Source of the DNA: Akkermansiaceae bacterium UBA5689
GTDB lineage: Bacteria; Verrucomicrobiota; Verrucomicrobiia; Verrucomicrobiales; Akkermansiaceae
Direction of reading: 5' to 3'
DNA length: 19,739 bases
NCBI GenBank assembly: GCA_002420305.1
Contig: DIHT01000150.1
Coordinates: forward strand, 1 to 19,739
Of this stretch, positions 1 through 6,885 are shown in pieces. The notes beneath the pieces are model-generated. The model worked only from the letters and a program-made list of their open reading frames with translations, was not told where the DNA came from and did no database searches. The translations under genes and the position numbers were made by a program. Position 1 is the stretch's first letter, and each line of letters begins with the position of its first letter.

Positions 1-2253
1 GGGGAAGACGACCTGACGTTTTTTGAATCCAAGATCCGTCCTCTGCTGGCAGCGCACTGTTATGAATGCCACTCGGCACGATCCAGCGAGGTGAAAGGGG
101 GGCTCTTGCTTGATTCCAGAGCAGGGGTGAGGAAGGGCGGGGATTCCGGGGTCGTCATCATGCCGGGAGATCCGGAAAAAAGTCCTCTTATCAAGGCGCT
201 GAGTTACCGGAATTCCGATCTGCAGATGCCTCCCACAGGTAAGCTGGGCGACGACAAGATCGCACTGCTTGAGGAATGGATTCGGCGGGGGGCTCCCGAT
301 CCACGTGACGAGCCGGCTCGGGAGGTGAAGAAAGAATCCGGAATCGACTACGAGGAGGGGCGGAAGTTCTGGTCGTTTGTGCCACTGCAGAGACATGAAT
401 TGCCTGTGATTCGGGCCAAGCAATGGCCCCGGAATTCGATTGATCACTTCACTCTTTCAGGGATGGAGAAGTCCGACCTGACTCCAGCGGCAGTAGCGGG
501 CCGCCGCACTCTGGTGCGACGGGCCTATCTGGATCTGCATGGCCTGCCGCCCACCACGGAGGAGATACAGGCTTTCGTTCTCGATGATCAGCCGGACGCC
601 TGGGAACGCCTTATCGACGACTTGCTGGCGTCTCCCCGTTATGGTGAGCGCTGGGGGAGACACTGGTTGGACGTCGCCCGCTATTCCGACTCCAATGGCA
701 TGGATGAGGATATTGCTCATCCCGAAGCATGGCGTTACCGCGACTATGTCATTCGGTCCTTCAACCAGGACAAGAGGTTTGATGATTTCATCGTGGAGCA
801 GATTGCCGGTGACCTGTTGCCGCATGAATCGCTGGAGCAGCGCCGGGACCAGGTCGCGGGTCTGGGATTTCTCTCGGTCGGTCCGAAGATGCTGGCCTGC
901 GATGATCCCGACAAGATGCGGCGGGATATTGTCGATGAGCAACTGGATACGACCGGCCGTGCCTTCATGGGGATGACTCTGGGGTGCGCGCGGTGCCATG
1001 ACCATAAGTTCGACCCGGTTTCCATCGAGGACTACTATGGACTTGCGGGTATCTTTCTCTCTACCAAGACCCTGACCAAATATACGGTGGTGGCGCACTA
1101 CCACCAGTATGACCTGACTGATCCTGAGGTGGCATCCCGGTGGCAAGAGATCGCTGGGATTGAGAAGAAACGAGGAGATAAAAAGACTCCGGAGGAAGAG
1201 AAGAAGGTGCTGGGAGAGCGAATCGCAGAGTTGAAAAAGGACCTGCCCTCAAAGCATCGGGTGATGGGGGTGACAGAGGATGGGGTTGCAGATACTAAGG
1301 TGCATCTCAGGGGGAATTACATGACTCTCGGAGAGGGCGTCCCGCGCAGGGTGTTGCCAGTGATTGCGGGGTTTGATCAACCAGCAATGCCCTCGAAGCA
1401 GAGTGGGCGACTGGAGCTTGCCCGGTGGATCGCCAGCCCGGAGCACCCGCTGACCGCGCGTGTGATCGTCAATCGTCTCTGGCGCTGGCATTTTGGAAGG
1501 GGGCTGGTCCCTACCCCGGACAATTTTGGAGTCCTCGGGGAATTACCGTCTCATCCTGAACTCCTTGACCACCTCGCGCTCACATTCATCGATAAGGGTT
1601 GGTCGATGAAAGCGATGCACCGGGTAATCATGCAATCGTCAACCTACCGGCAAGGGTCGAGAGCGCAGGAGGCTCTGAAGATCGACCCGGACAACAAGCT
1701 TTTTGCTCGCTGGAAGCCCCGGCGGGTTGAGGCGGAGGTAATTCGTGATTCGATCCTGTATAAGTCAAACCGGCTGGACCTGACCATGGGGGGAGGGTTT
1801 CTCCAACGAAAACCAACTGAGTATATCGACAAGGGTAAGATGAAGGAGTGGATCCAGAGTCCACGGAGGTCAGTGTATCTCCCGGTGATCCGGAGCGCTG
1901 GTTACGATGAGCTGAACTCGTTTGATTTTGCGGATCCCTCTGTTTCCAATGGCAATCGCAAGACCTCCACGGTGACCCAACAGGCTCTGGTTCTCATGAA
2001 CAGCCCGATGGTTCATTCGTCCGCGGCTCGTATTGCAGAGATCATGATCGAGGCGACCAGAGGGGCTAGTAGCGGGCAGCGGGCTGATTGGATGATCCTT
2101 CATTACTACGGGCGACCTGCCCGACCGGAGGAAATGTCCCGAATTGAGAAAGTGCTGGAGGCCTCGGTGGAATCCAAGGTGTCCGAAAAGGAAGCGTGGG
2201 CAAGCGTGGCCCGGGTCTTAATGGCAAGTAATGAATTTCTGTATCTTGAGTAG
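1..2253 (+). CDS. PSCyt1-DUF1549-DUF1553 cytochrome c-like protein (5' end missing)
   Basis: The reading frame is open from the first base, so the start codon and signal peptide lie outside the window; 750 residues are visible. Domains in order: a PSCyt1 cytochrome-like segment with heme motif CYECH at residues 20-24 from the window edge; DUF1549 (PSCyt2) around 150-360, with HWLDVARYSDSNG and a second CxxCH in CARCHDHKFDP at 329-333; and DUF1553 (PSD1) around 465-745, with ARVIVNRLWRWHFGRG. The two C-terminal domains are joined by a short, charged linker and there is no LamG/concanavalin insert, which larger relatives often carry. The family is abundant in Planctomycetes and Verrucomicrobia, is probably exported and heme-binding, and its biochemical role is unproven. 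It sits 68 bases before a DUF1501 gene on the same strand, the family's usual partner. Family call very sure; function unknown. Confidence 0.95.
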   Translation, partial: GEDDLTFFESKIRPLLAAHCYECHSARSSEVKGGLLLDSRAGVRKGGDSGVVIMPGDPEKSPLIKALSYRNSDLQMPPTGKLGDDKIALLEEWIRRGAPDPRDEPAREVKKESGIDYEEGRKFWSFVPLQRHELPVIRAKQWPRNSIDHFTLSGMEKSDLTPAAVAGRRTLVRRAYLDLHGLPPTTEEIQAFVLDDQPDAWERLIDDLLASPRYGERWGRHWLDVARYSDSNGMDEDIAHPEAWRYRDYVIRSFNQDKRFDDFIVEQIAGDLLPHESLEQRRDQVAGLGFLSVGPKMLACDDPDKMRRDIVDEQLDTTGRAFMGMTLGCARCHDHKFDPVSIEDYYGLAGIFLSTKTLTKYTVVAHYHQYDLTDPEVASRWQEIAGIEKKRGDKKTPEEEKKVLGERIAELKKDLPSKHRVMGVTEDGVADTKVHLRGNYMTLGEGVPRRVLPVIAGFDQPAMPSKQSGRLELARWIASPEHPLTARVIVNRLWRWHFGRGLVPTPDNFGVLGELPSHPELLDHLALTFIDKGWSMKAMHRVIMQSSTYRQGSRAQEALKIDPDNKLFARWKPRRVEAEVIRDSILYKSNRLDLTMGGGFLQRKPTEYIDKGKMKEWIQSPRRSVYLPVIRSAGYDELNSFDFADPSVSNGNRKTSTVTQQALVLMNSPMVHSSAARIAEIMIEATRGASSGQRADWMILHYYGRPARPEEMSRIEKVLEASVESKVSEKEAWASVARVLMASNEFLYLE

Positions 2254-2277
2254 ATTAGAGCCGATCTCTTCGTGTCT

Positions 2278-2306
2278 TTGACATTTTTATCGTTTATCAT
2301 CATACT
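2278..2306 (+). promoter_or_regulatory. Candidate sigma70-like promoter before the DUF1501 gene
   Basis: A perfect -35 hexamer TTGACA (2278-2283) is followed after 17 bases by CATACT (2301-2306), which matches four of six -10 positions. Transcription would start near 2313, leaving a leader of about nine bases before the ATG at 2322. It lies in the 68-base gap after the PSCyt1 gene, so the DUF1501 gene may be transcribed separately as well as by read-through. Based on hexamers alone. Confidence 0.4.
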
Positions 2307-2321
2307 CTCCTTGTCCCTGTC

Positions 2322-3722
2322 ATGAGCCATCTCTGCCAGAACCGTCAGTCCCGACCACTCACGCGACGGGAGATGCTGGGGTCGTCCTCGGCTGGCTTCG
2401 GGGCGCTCGCTCTGCAGGGTCTCATGGGGCAGGAGGCCCTTTCTGCCTCGGCGCTTAGTCCCAAGCCGGCTCCATCACTGGCGCGCGCCAAGCGAGTCAT
2501 TTTTGTTTTCATGCATGGAGGGCCGTCGCAGGTAGACCTTTTCGATCATAAGCCGCAATTGGCCAAGGACGACAATAAGCCTCTTCCCTTCGAGAAGCCG
2601 CGTATTGTTTCCGCAAAGACAGGAAACCTGCTGGCTTCACCATGGAAGTTCTCCAAGCATGGACAGACGGGAGCGGAGGTGAGTGAGATTCTTCCCCACC
2701 TGTCTTCCATCGTGGATGACCTCTGTATCGTGAAGTCGATCCACGGTTCCAACTCTCGTCATGGGGGTGCTCTGTTGGAATTGCATACGGGCTCTGACAC
2801 TTTTACCCGCCCTGCAATGGGCTCCTGGATCAACTATGGACTGGGAACCGAGAACCAGAACCTGCCCGGCTTTATCACGATTGACCCGACCGGGGGGCAT
2901 GGAGGTTCCAATGCGTGGTCTTCCGCGTTTCTTCCCGCCCACTATCAGGGAACCCGAATCGGAGGAAAGGGACGGGGGATGACGGTGCCCTTCATCAATA
3001 GTCCGCTCAAGAGTCGGGACCTGCAGCGCCGGGAGTTGGACCTCCTGCGGGGGATGAACGAGGGGCATTTGGCCAACAGCGCCGGGGATTCCGAGTTGGA
3101 AGCTCGGATTGCTTCCTACGAGCTGGCCTTCCGGATGCAGATGGAAGCCCCCGGGGTGCAGGACGTCTCTGAAGAGTCCGAGGCGGTGAAGAATCTTTAT
3201 GGTATGAACCAGGACAATACCCGCAAGTTTGGGGAGCAATGTCTCATGGCTCGCCGCTTCAGTGAAGCCGGCGTACGGTTCGTGCAAGTGACCCATCGCT
3301 ACTGGGATTCGCATGGAAACCTGCGGAAGGAGCACGCGCGACTCGCTGGTGAAATGGACAAGCCGGTGGCCGGCCTGATCACCGATCTCAAGCAGCGGGG
3401 TTTGCTTGATGAGACGCTGGTCGTATGGGGAGGCGAATTTGGGCGGACTCCGGTCGCTCAAGGGCGTGACGGACGGGATCATAATCCCCACGCCAACACC
3501 ATGTTCCTGGCCGGAGGTGGGATCAAACCAGGTATCCAATATGGTGCGACAGACGAGTATGGATACTACGCTACAGAAAACCGGGTTCATTTCCACGATC
3601 TCCACGCCACCATTCTCCACCAGCTGGGGATTGATCACAAGAAGCTCACCTACAGCTACGCAGGGCGGGATTTCCGGTTGACCGATGTCCACGGACGGGT
3701 GGTGCGCGACATCTTGGCTTAA
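2322..3722 (+). CDS. DUF1501 family protein with Tat-like signal
   Basis: This 466-residue protein belongs to DUF1501, a family of sulfatase/alkaline-phosphatase-like fold whose activity is not established. The N-terminus has a twin-arginine type signal: TRRE at residues 14-17, then a small-residue hydrophobic run ending near ALSA, so export in folded form is likely. Family hallmarks are VFMHGGPSQVDLFD near 62-75, GGEFGRTP and GRDHNP in the C-terminal third, and the closing HFHDLHATILHQLG and YAGRDFRLTDVHG stretches. Its length is normal for the family. No Shine-Dalgarno precedes the ATG; this start is kept because later methionines would cut off the twin arginines. It follows a PSCyt1/DUF1549/DUF1553 gene, a pairing seen repeatedly in PVC genomes, so the two probably act together outside the cytoplasm. 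Family call very sure; reaction unknown. Confidence 0.95.
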   Translation: MSHLCQNRQSRPLTRREMLGSSSAGFGALALQGLMGQEALSASALSPKPAPSLARAKRVIFVFMHGGPSQVDLFDHKPQLAKDDNKPLPFEKPRIVSAKTGNLLASPWKFSKHGQTGAEVSEILPHLSSIVDDLCIVKSIHGSNSRHGGALLELHTGSDTFTRPAMGSWINYGLGTENQNLPGFITIDPTGGHGGSNAWSSAFLPAHYQGTRIGGKGRGMTVPFINSPLKSRDLQRRELDLLRGMNEGHLANSAGDSELEARIASYELAFRMQMEAPGVQDVSEESEAVKNLYGMNQDNTRKFGEQCLMARRFSEAGVRFVQVTHRYWDSHGNLRKEHARLAGEMDKPVAGLITDLKQRGLLDETLVVWGGEFGRTPVAQGRDGRDHNPHANTMFLAGGGIKPGIQYGATDEYGYYATENRVHFHDLHATILHQLGIDHKKLTYSYAGRDFRLTDVHGRVVRDILA

Positions 3723-3740
3723 GCGGAGGAGGCCGCCTGC

Positions 3741-5186
3741 TCAGAAGAGGACAGTACTGAGAGCGGTCAGGATGACGGCAAAGGAGAGATTGAGGACGAG
3801 GCCAGTGCGCATCATGGTCCGCTGGAGAACCTGACCGGATCCGTAGACGATCGCATTCGGAGGCGTCGCAATGGGGAGCATGAAAGCGCAGGAGGCCGCG
3901 ATGGTGAGAGGAAGGACCAGTTGAGTGGGAGAGACCCCAATCTCGAGGGCAACCTGATAAAACACTGGGACAAACAAGGCGGTAGTGGCGGTATTGGAGG
4001 TGAGTTCAGTGAGAAAAATCACGAAGAGAACGACTGCTCCGATTACGAGGATGAAAGGCCAACCTGCGGTAAGCTGATTGAGGTGACTGGCGAGGAAGCT
4101 GCTAGCTCCAGTCAAGGTCAGGACCTTCCCGAGAGTGAGACCCCCACCAAAGAGAATAATGACGCCCCAGTCGGTAGTGCGGTCGACATCCTTCCAGCGC
4201 ACAAGACCGAAAGAGGCCATTAGGACGACAGAGGATACCGCGATGATACTGTCGAACCCCTTAGTAACGTTGAATACTCCCGAGAGTGGTTTGCTGCACA
4301 ACCAGCCAACAACGGTAAGGAGAAATATGGTGAGGGTGAGAATCCGTCGAGGAGTGAAGATGAAGGGTTCCGTATTCCGGGTCAGGTCCGGAGTCTTCCC
4401 GGGACGCAGGACGAGAAAGAGGATAGCAACCAGGCTAGGGAAAAGAATGGCCACGCAGGGGATTCCAAATTTGAGCCATTCTGCGAAGCCTATTCCCAAC
4501 CGTTCCGCGGCGATGGCATTAGGGCCGGTTCCAATAATGGTGCCGATCCCACCGATATTGGCGGAGTAGGCCAGTCCGAGCAGAACAAAGGGGGCGGCCT
4601 TGGCTGCCGTCTTTGCTCCCGCTCTGGTCCCTAGGTCGCTAAGGAGACCCAAGGCAACTGGAAAGAGAAGGGCGGTGGTGGCGGTGTTTGAGATCCACAT
4701 GGAGGTGAAGGCGGCGGCGCAAAACAACCCGATGCAGGTCATATGGAAACGACCTCCCGCAAGAGTCAGAATCCCGTTGGCCAGCCAGCTGTTCAGTCCT
4801 TGTCTTGTGAGGGCAGCCGCAATGCCAAAGCCGCCGAGAAAGAGGAAGATGAGATGATGGGCGAACCCGGCAAAGGCCTGTGGGACAATGGTCTTGGGAT
4901 CTCCACTGAAGACTCCGGTCAGAACAGCGACTACGGGGACGAGCAGGGCGGTGATGGCGAGGGGGATCGCTTCGGTGAGCCAGAGGATGGCAGCGAGAGC
5001 GAGGATGGCGAGACCGGTGCGGACCTCTGCTGCGGTGTGGGCGTCAGTATCCGCAACGGGTAGAAACCAGTAGATGAGAGCAAACGACGCGAGAGCCGCC
5101 CCTATCGAAAGGATCTTGAATCGGTTCGATCGTCCGGGTTCGCTGGCCTGCTCCTCCCGGACGGTAGTTTCTTTCTCGTCGGCCAT
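3741..5186 (-). CDS. SLC13/DASS family sodium-coupled anion (dicarboxylate) symporter
   Basis: A 481-residue polytopic membrane protein of the divalent anion:Na+ symporter family. Both diagnostic Ser-Asn-Thr motifs are present, SNTATTALLF at 166-175 and SNTATTALFVPVF at 397-409; in the structurally studied relative VcINDY these hairpin tips bind substrate carboxylate and sodium. The family signature ATPPNAIVYGSG is at 440-451 and GTIIGTGPNAIA at 215-226. The internal repeat expected of the family is visible, and the hydrophilic N-terminal 22 residues are probably cytoplasmic. Known relatives import succinate, malate, citrate or sulfate; the substrate here cannot be read from sequence. The ATG has no Shine-Dalgarno. 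It is divergent from the cupin gene (73-base gap) and convergent with the DUF1501 gene (18-base gap). Import of an organic acid made by nearby oxidative enzymes is inferred. Confidence 0.93.
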   Translation of the reverse strand: MADEKETTVREEQASEPGRSNRFKILSIGAALASFALIYWFLPVADTDAHTAAEVRTGLAILALAAILWLTEAIPLAITALLVPVVAVLTGVFSGDPKTIVPQAFAGFAHHLIFLFLGGFGIAAALTRQGLNSWLANGILTLAGGRFHMTCIGLFCAAAFTSMWISNTATTALLFPVALGLLSDLGTRAGAKTAAKAAPFVLLGLAYSANIGGIGTIIGTGPNAIAAERLGIGFAEWLKFGIPCVAILFPSLVAILFLVLRPGKTPDLTRNTEPFIFTPRRILTLTIFLLTVVGWLCSKPLSGVFNVTKGFDSIIAVSSVVLMASFGLVRWKDVDRTTDWGVIILFGGGLTLGKVLTLTGASSFLASHLNQLTAGWPFILVIGAVVLFVIFLTELTSNTATTALFVPVFYQVALEIGVSPTQLVLPLTIAASCAFMLPIATPPNAIVYGSGQVLQRTMMRTGLVLNLSFAVILTALSTVLF

Positions 5187-5224
5187 CGACTATTGCTTAG
5201 GGAGAATGAGTTGAATGGGCAAGC

Positions 5225-5253
5225 GTGACAGTGCCGATTACGGTGTTTAGGCT
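5225..5253 (+). promoter_or_regulatory. Weak candidate promoter for the cupin gene
   Basis: GTGACA (5225-5230, five of six matches to the -35 consensus) and TAGGCT (5248-5253, three of six to the -10) are separated by 17 bases. The -10 candidate ends six bases before the ATG at 5260, so the transcript would be leaderless. No Shine-Dalgarno is seen before this ATG. Weak evidence, listed because the same spacing recurs at other genes here. Confidence 0.22.
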
Positions 5254-5259
5254 TTCCTT

Positions 5260-5613
5260 ATGGAGGTGCGCCAGCTTTCTGCACAGAAGCCGTTTACAAC
5301 CAAGGATGGATCCACGATCCGAAGTATTCTGGATCTGAGCAACGCTCCAGTAGAGCAGCAGAGTCTTGCCGAGGCGACGATCGCCATGGGTAATGCCACG
5401 GAGCGACATTACCACAAGGTCAGCGAGGAGTTCTATTTTCTCCTCGAAGGGGAAGGGGTCATGGAGCTCGACGGAGAAACCCGCGTGATGCAACCGGGGG
5501 ATGCGGTCGTGATTCCGGCAGGGGCGTGGCATCAGATCACCGCCACCAGCGACTTGCGTTTCCTGTGCTGCTGCGCGCCTCCTTACAGTCACGAGGATAC
5601 CTATTTTGACTAA
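5260..5613 (+). CDS. Small single-domain cupin protein
   Basis: A 117-residue one-domain cupin with no signal peptide, so probably cytoplasmic. Cupin motif 1 is GNATERHYHKVSEEFYF at 44-60, giving likely metal ligands His50, His52 and Glu56 or Glu57; motif 2 is PGDAVVIPAGAWHQI at 79-93, with His91. All four usual ligands are present, so it should bind a metal. The end is unusual, with three consecutive cysteines (103-105) followed by a PPYSHEDT stretch, which might add ligands or be structural. Cupins include sugar-phosphate isomerases, dioxygenases and sensor domains, so no reaction can be assigned. It lies 97 bases ahead of a gluconolactonase-like gene on the same strand and diverges from the transporter gene; a role in sugar or sugar-acid handling is only a guess. 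Confidence 0.88.
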   Translation: MEVRQLSAQKPFTTKDGSTIRSILDLSNAPVEQQSLAEATIAMGNATERHYHKVSEEFYFLLEGEGVMELDGETRVMQPGDAVVIPAGAWHQITATSDLRFLCCCAPPYSHEDTYFD

Positions 5614-5710
5614 AACGGGATCTGCGCAATTCTGACTGACAGAGATGTAGATTCCCGTTCGGGATGATTTTAGGCTTGAGCCCGAGGGTCATGTTTCTAG
5701 CAATGGAGAG

Positions 5711-6802
5711 ATGAAAGATCTGAGATGGATGGGGAGCGCGTTGGGAATTTCTATTCTGCTGTGCTCATGCGAAGAGAAGGCAACCGTCTCTGGAGATAAT
5801 GAAGAGATCCAGTCAGCCGAGGCTAACGCCGGCGCTGTAATCCCAGAAAATCAGATCTGCCGGGTTGAAATTCACGATTCCAGTGTGGACGGGATTCTCG
5901 ACGCTTCGGTTCAATTGGAAGTGCTCGCCAAGGGGTTTGAAATTGCGGAGGGACCCGTCTGGGTTCCCTCGATGAAGACGCTTCTCTTCTCAGATGTGAA
6001 GGGGAATACGATTCACCAGTGGTCCCAAGCAAAGGGGTCAAGTGTCTTTCTTTCTCCGGGTGGACACACCGGAACCGTGCCTTTCTTTGAGGGTGGCGTC
6101 CTTGGGTCCAATGGTCTCGCCCTTGATCCTGCGGGGGACCTCATCATCTGCCAGCACGGAGACCGGAGACTCGCTAAGTTGTCCTTCGACAATATTACTC
6201 AGGAGGGGCTTTCAACGCTGATTGCAACCCATGAGGGGAAACGCTTCAACAGCCCCAATGACCTGACCGTTGTTGCCAATGGGGACATTTACTTTACCGA
6301 TCCTCCCTATGGGCACTGCGATATCGCAAACAGTGTTCCGGGGGAGGCGATGGTGTTCGTCGATGATAAGCGGGAGATTCCCTATTGCGGGATCTACCGA
6401 TATGAAGCCGCCACGGGAAAAGTCTTTCTGGTAAACGACGAAATGGACCTGCCAAACGGGATCGTGCTTTCTCCAGACCAGAAGTGGATCTACGTCGGAA
6501 GTTCAGACATGCAAGACCCCAAGATGTGGCGGTTCTCAACAGAGGATGGGAATGGGGGAATCTTTTTTGAAGGGCCCTACGGGAAGGATGACGCAGGCTG
6601 GTTTGATGGGATGAAGATGCACACGAGTGGGAATATCTTCGCGACCGGTCCTGGTGGAGTGCTCGTGATTTCTCCCGAGGGGAAGAAGCTGGCCACAATC
6701 AGGCTTCCAGACCCGGTCACCAACTGCTGTTTTGACGAGAATGAGGAGTATCTCTTCGTGACCTCATTTGCTTACGTTGCGCGGTTTAAACTGAAGAACT
6801 GA
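5711..6802 (+). CDS. SMP-30/gluconolactonase family lipoprotein
   Basis: A 363-residue six-bladed beta-propeller of the SMP-30/gluconolactonase/LRE family, which hydrolyses sugar lactones to aldonic acids using one divalent metal. The four usual metal ligands are recognisable: Glu80 in EGPVW, Asn183 in FNSPNDL, Asn249 in LPNGIVLSPD and Asp299 in WFDGMK. The N-terminus is a lipoprotein signal with lipobox LCSC, so Cys20 would be lipidated and the enzyme membrane-anchored outside the cytoplasm; residues 21-65 form a linker rich in acidic and small residues. The purine run GGAGAG directly abuts the ATG, closer than a normal Shine-Dalgarno. Placed near two sugar dehydrogenases and an anion transporter, it fits as the lactone-opening step. 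Family sure; substrate unknown, and some relatives are phosphotriesterase-like or act on other lactones. Confidence 0.93.
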   Translation: MKDLRWMGSALGISILLCSCEEKATVSGDNEEIQSAEANAGAVIPENQICRVEIHDSSVDGILDASVQLEVLAKGFEIAEGPVWVPSMKTLLFSDVKGNTIHQWSQAKGSSVFLSPGGHTGTVPFFEGGVLGSNGLALDPAGDLIICQHGDRRLAKLSFDNITQEGLSTLIATHEGKRFNSPNDLTVVANGDIYFTDPPYGHCDIANSVPGEAMVFVDDKREIPYCGIYRYEAATGKVFLVNDEMDLPNGIVLSPDQKWIYVGSSDMQDPKMWRFSTEDGNGGIFFEGPYGKDDAGWFDGMKMHTSGNIFATGPGGVLVISPEGKKLATIRLPDPVTNCCFDENEEYLFVTSFAYVARFKLKN

Positions 6803-6885
6803 GTTCCTGTTCCCCCGGATCCGATTTTCTGCGGGTGAAGCGGTTCCGGGTTGTAGTGAACGAGACGGTGTTCGGCGCCATTTGG
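6803..6885. other. Short convergent gap, nothing recognised
   Basis: These 83 bases separate the ends of the gluconolactonase-like gene and the alpha/beta-hydrolase gene. I saw no convincing stem-loop with a T-tract and no reading frame of interest. Confidence 0.5.

Noticed and set aside
2637..3692. A 351-codon open frame on the minus strand inside the DUF1501 gene
   Set aside because: It is wholly antisense to a gene with clear family motifs, shows no recognisable domain, and is rich in Pro, Gly and His as expected for the complement of a GC-biased coding strand.
3723..3736. GCGG-AGGAGG-CCGC hairpin in the 18-base convergent gap
   Set aside because: A four-pair stem without a T-tract is too weak to call a terminator.
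5197..5592. A 131-codon minus-strand frame opposite the cupin gene
   Set aside because: Antisense to a gene with both cupin motifs and lacking any family signature.
5653..5682. Two tiny stem-loops (TCCCG/CGGGA and GGCT/AGCC) between the cupin and gluconolactonase-like genes
   Set aside because: Loops of two bases and stems of four or five pairs with no T-run after them do not make a credible terminator or riboswitch.
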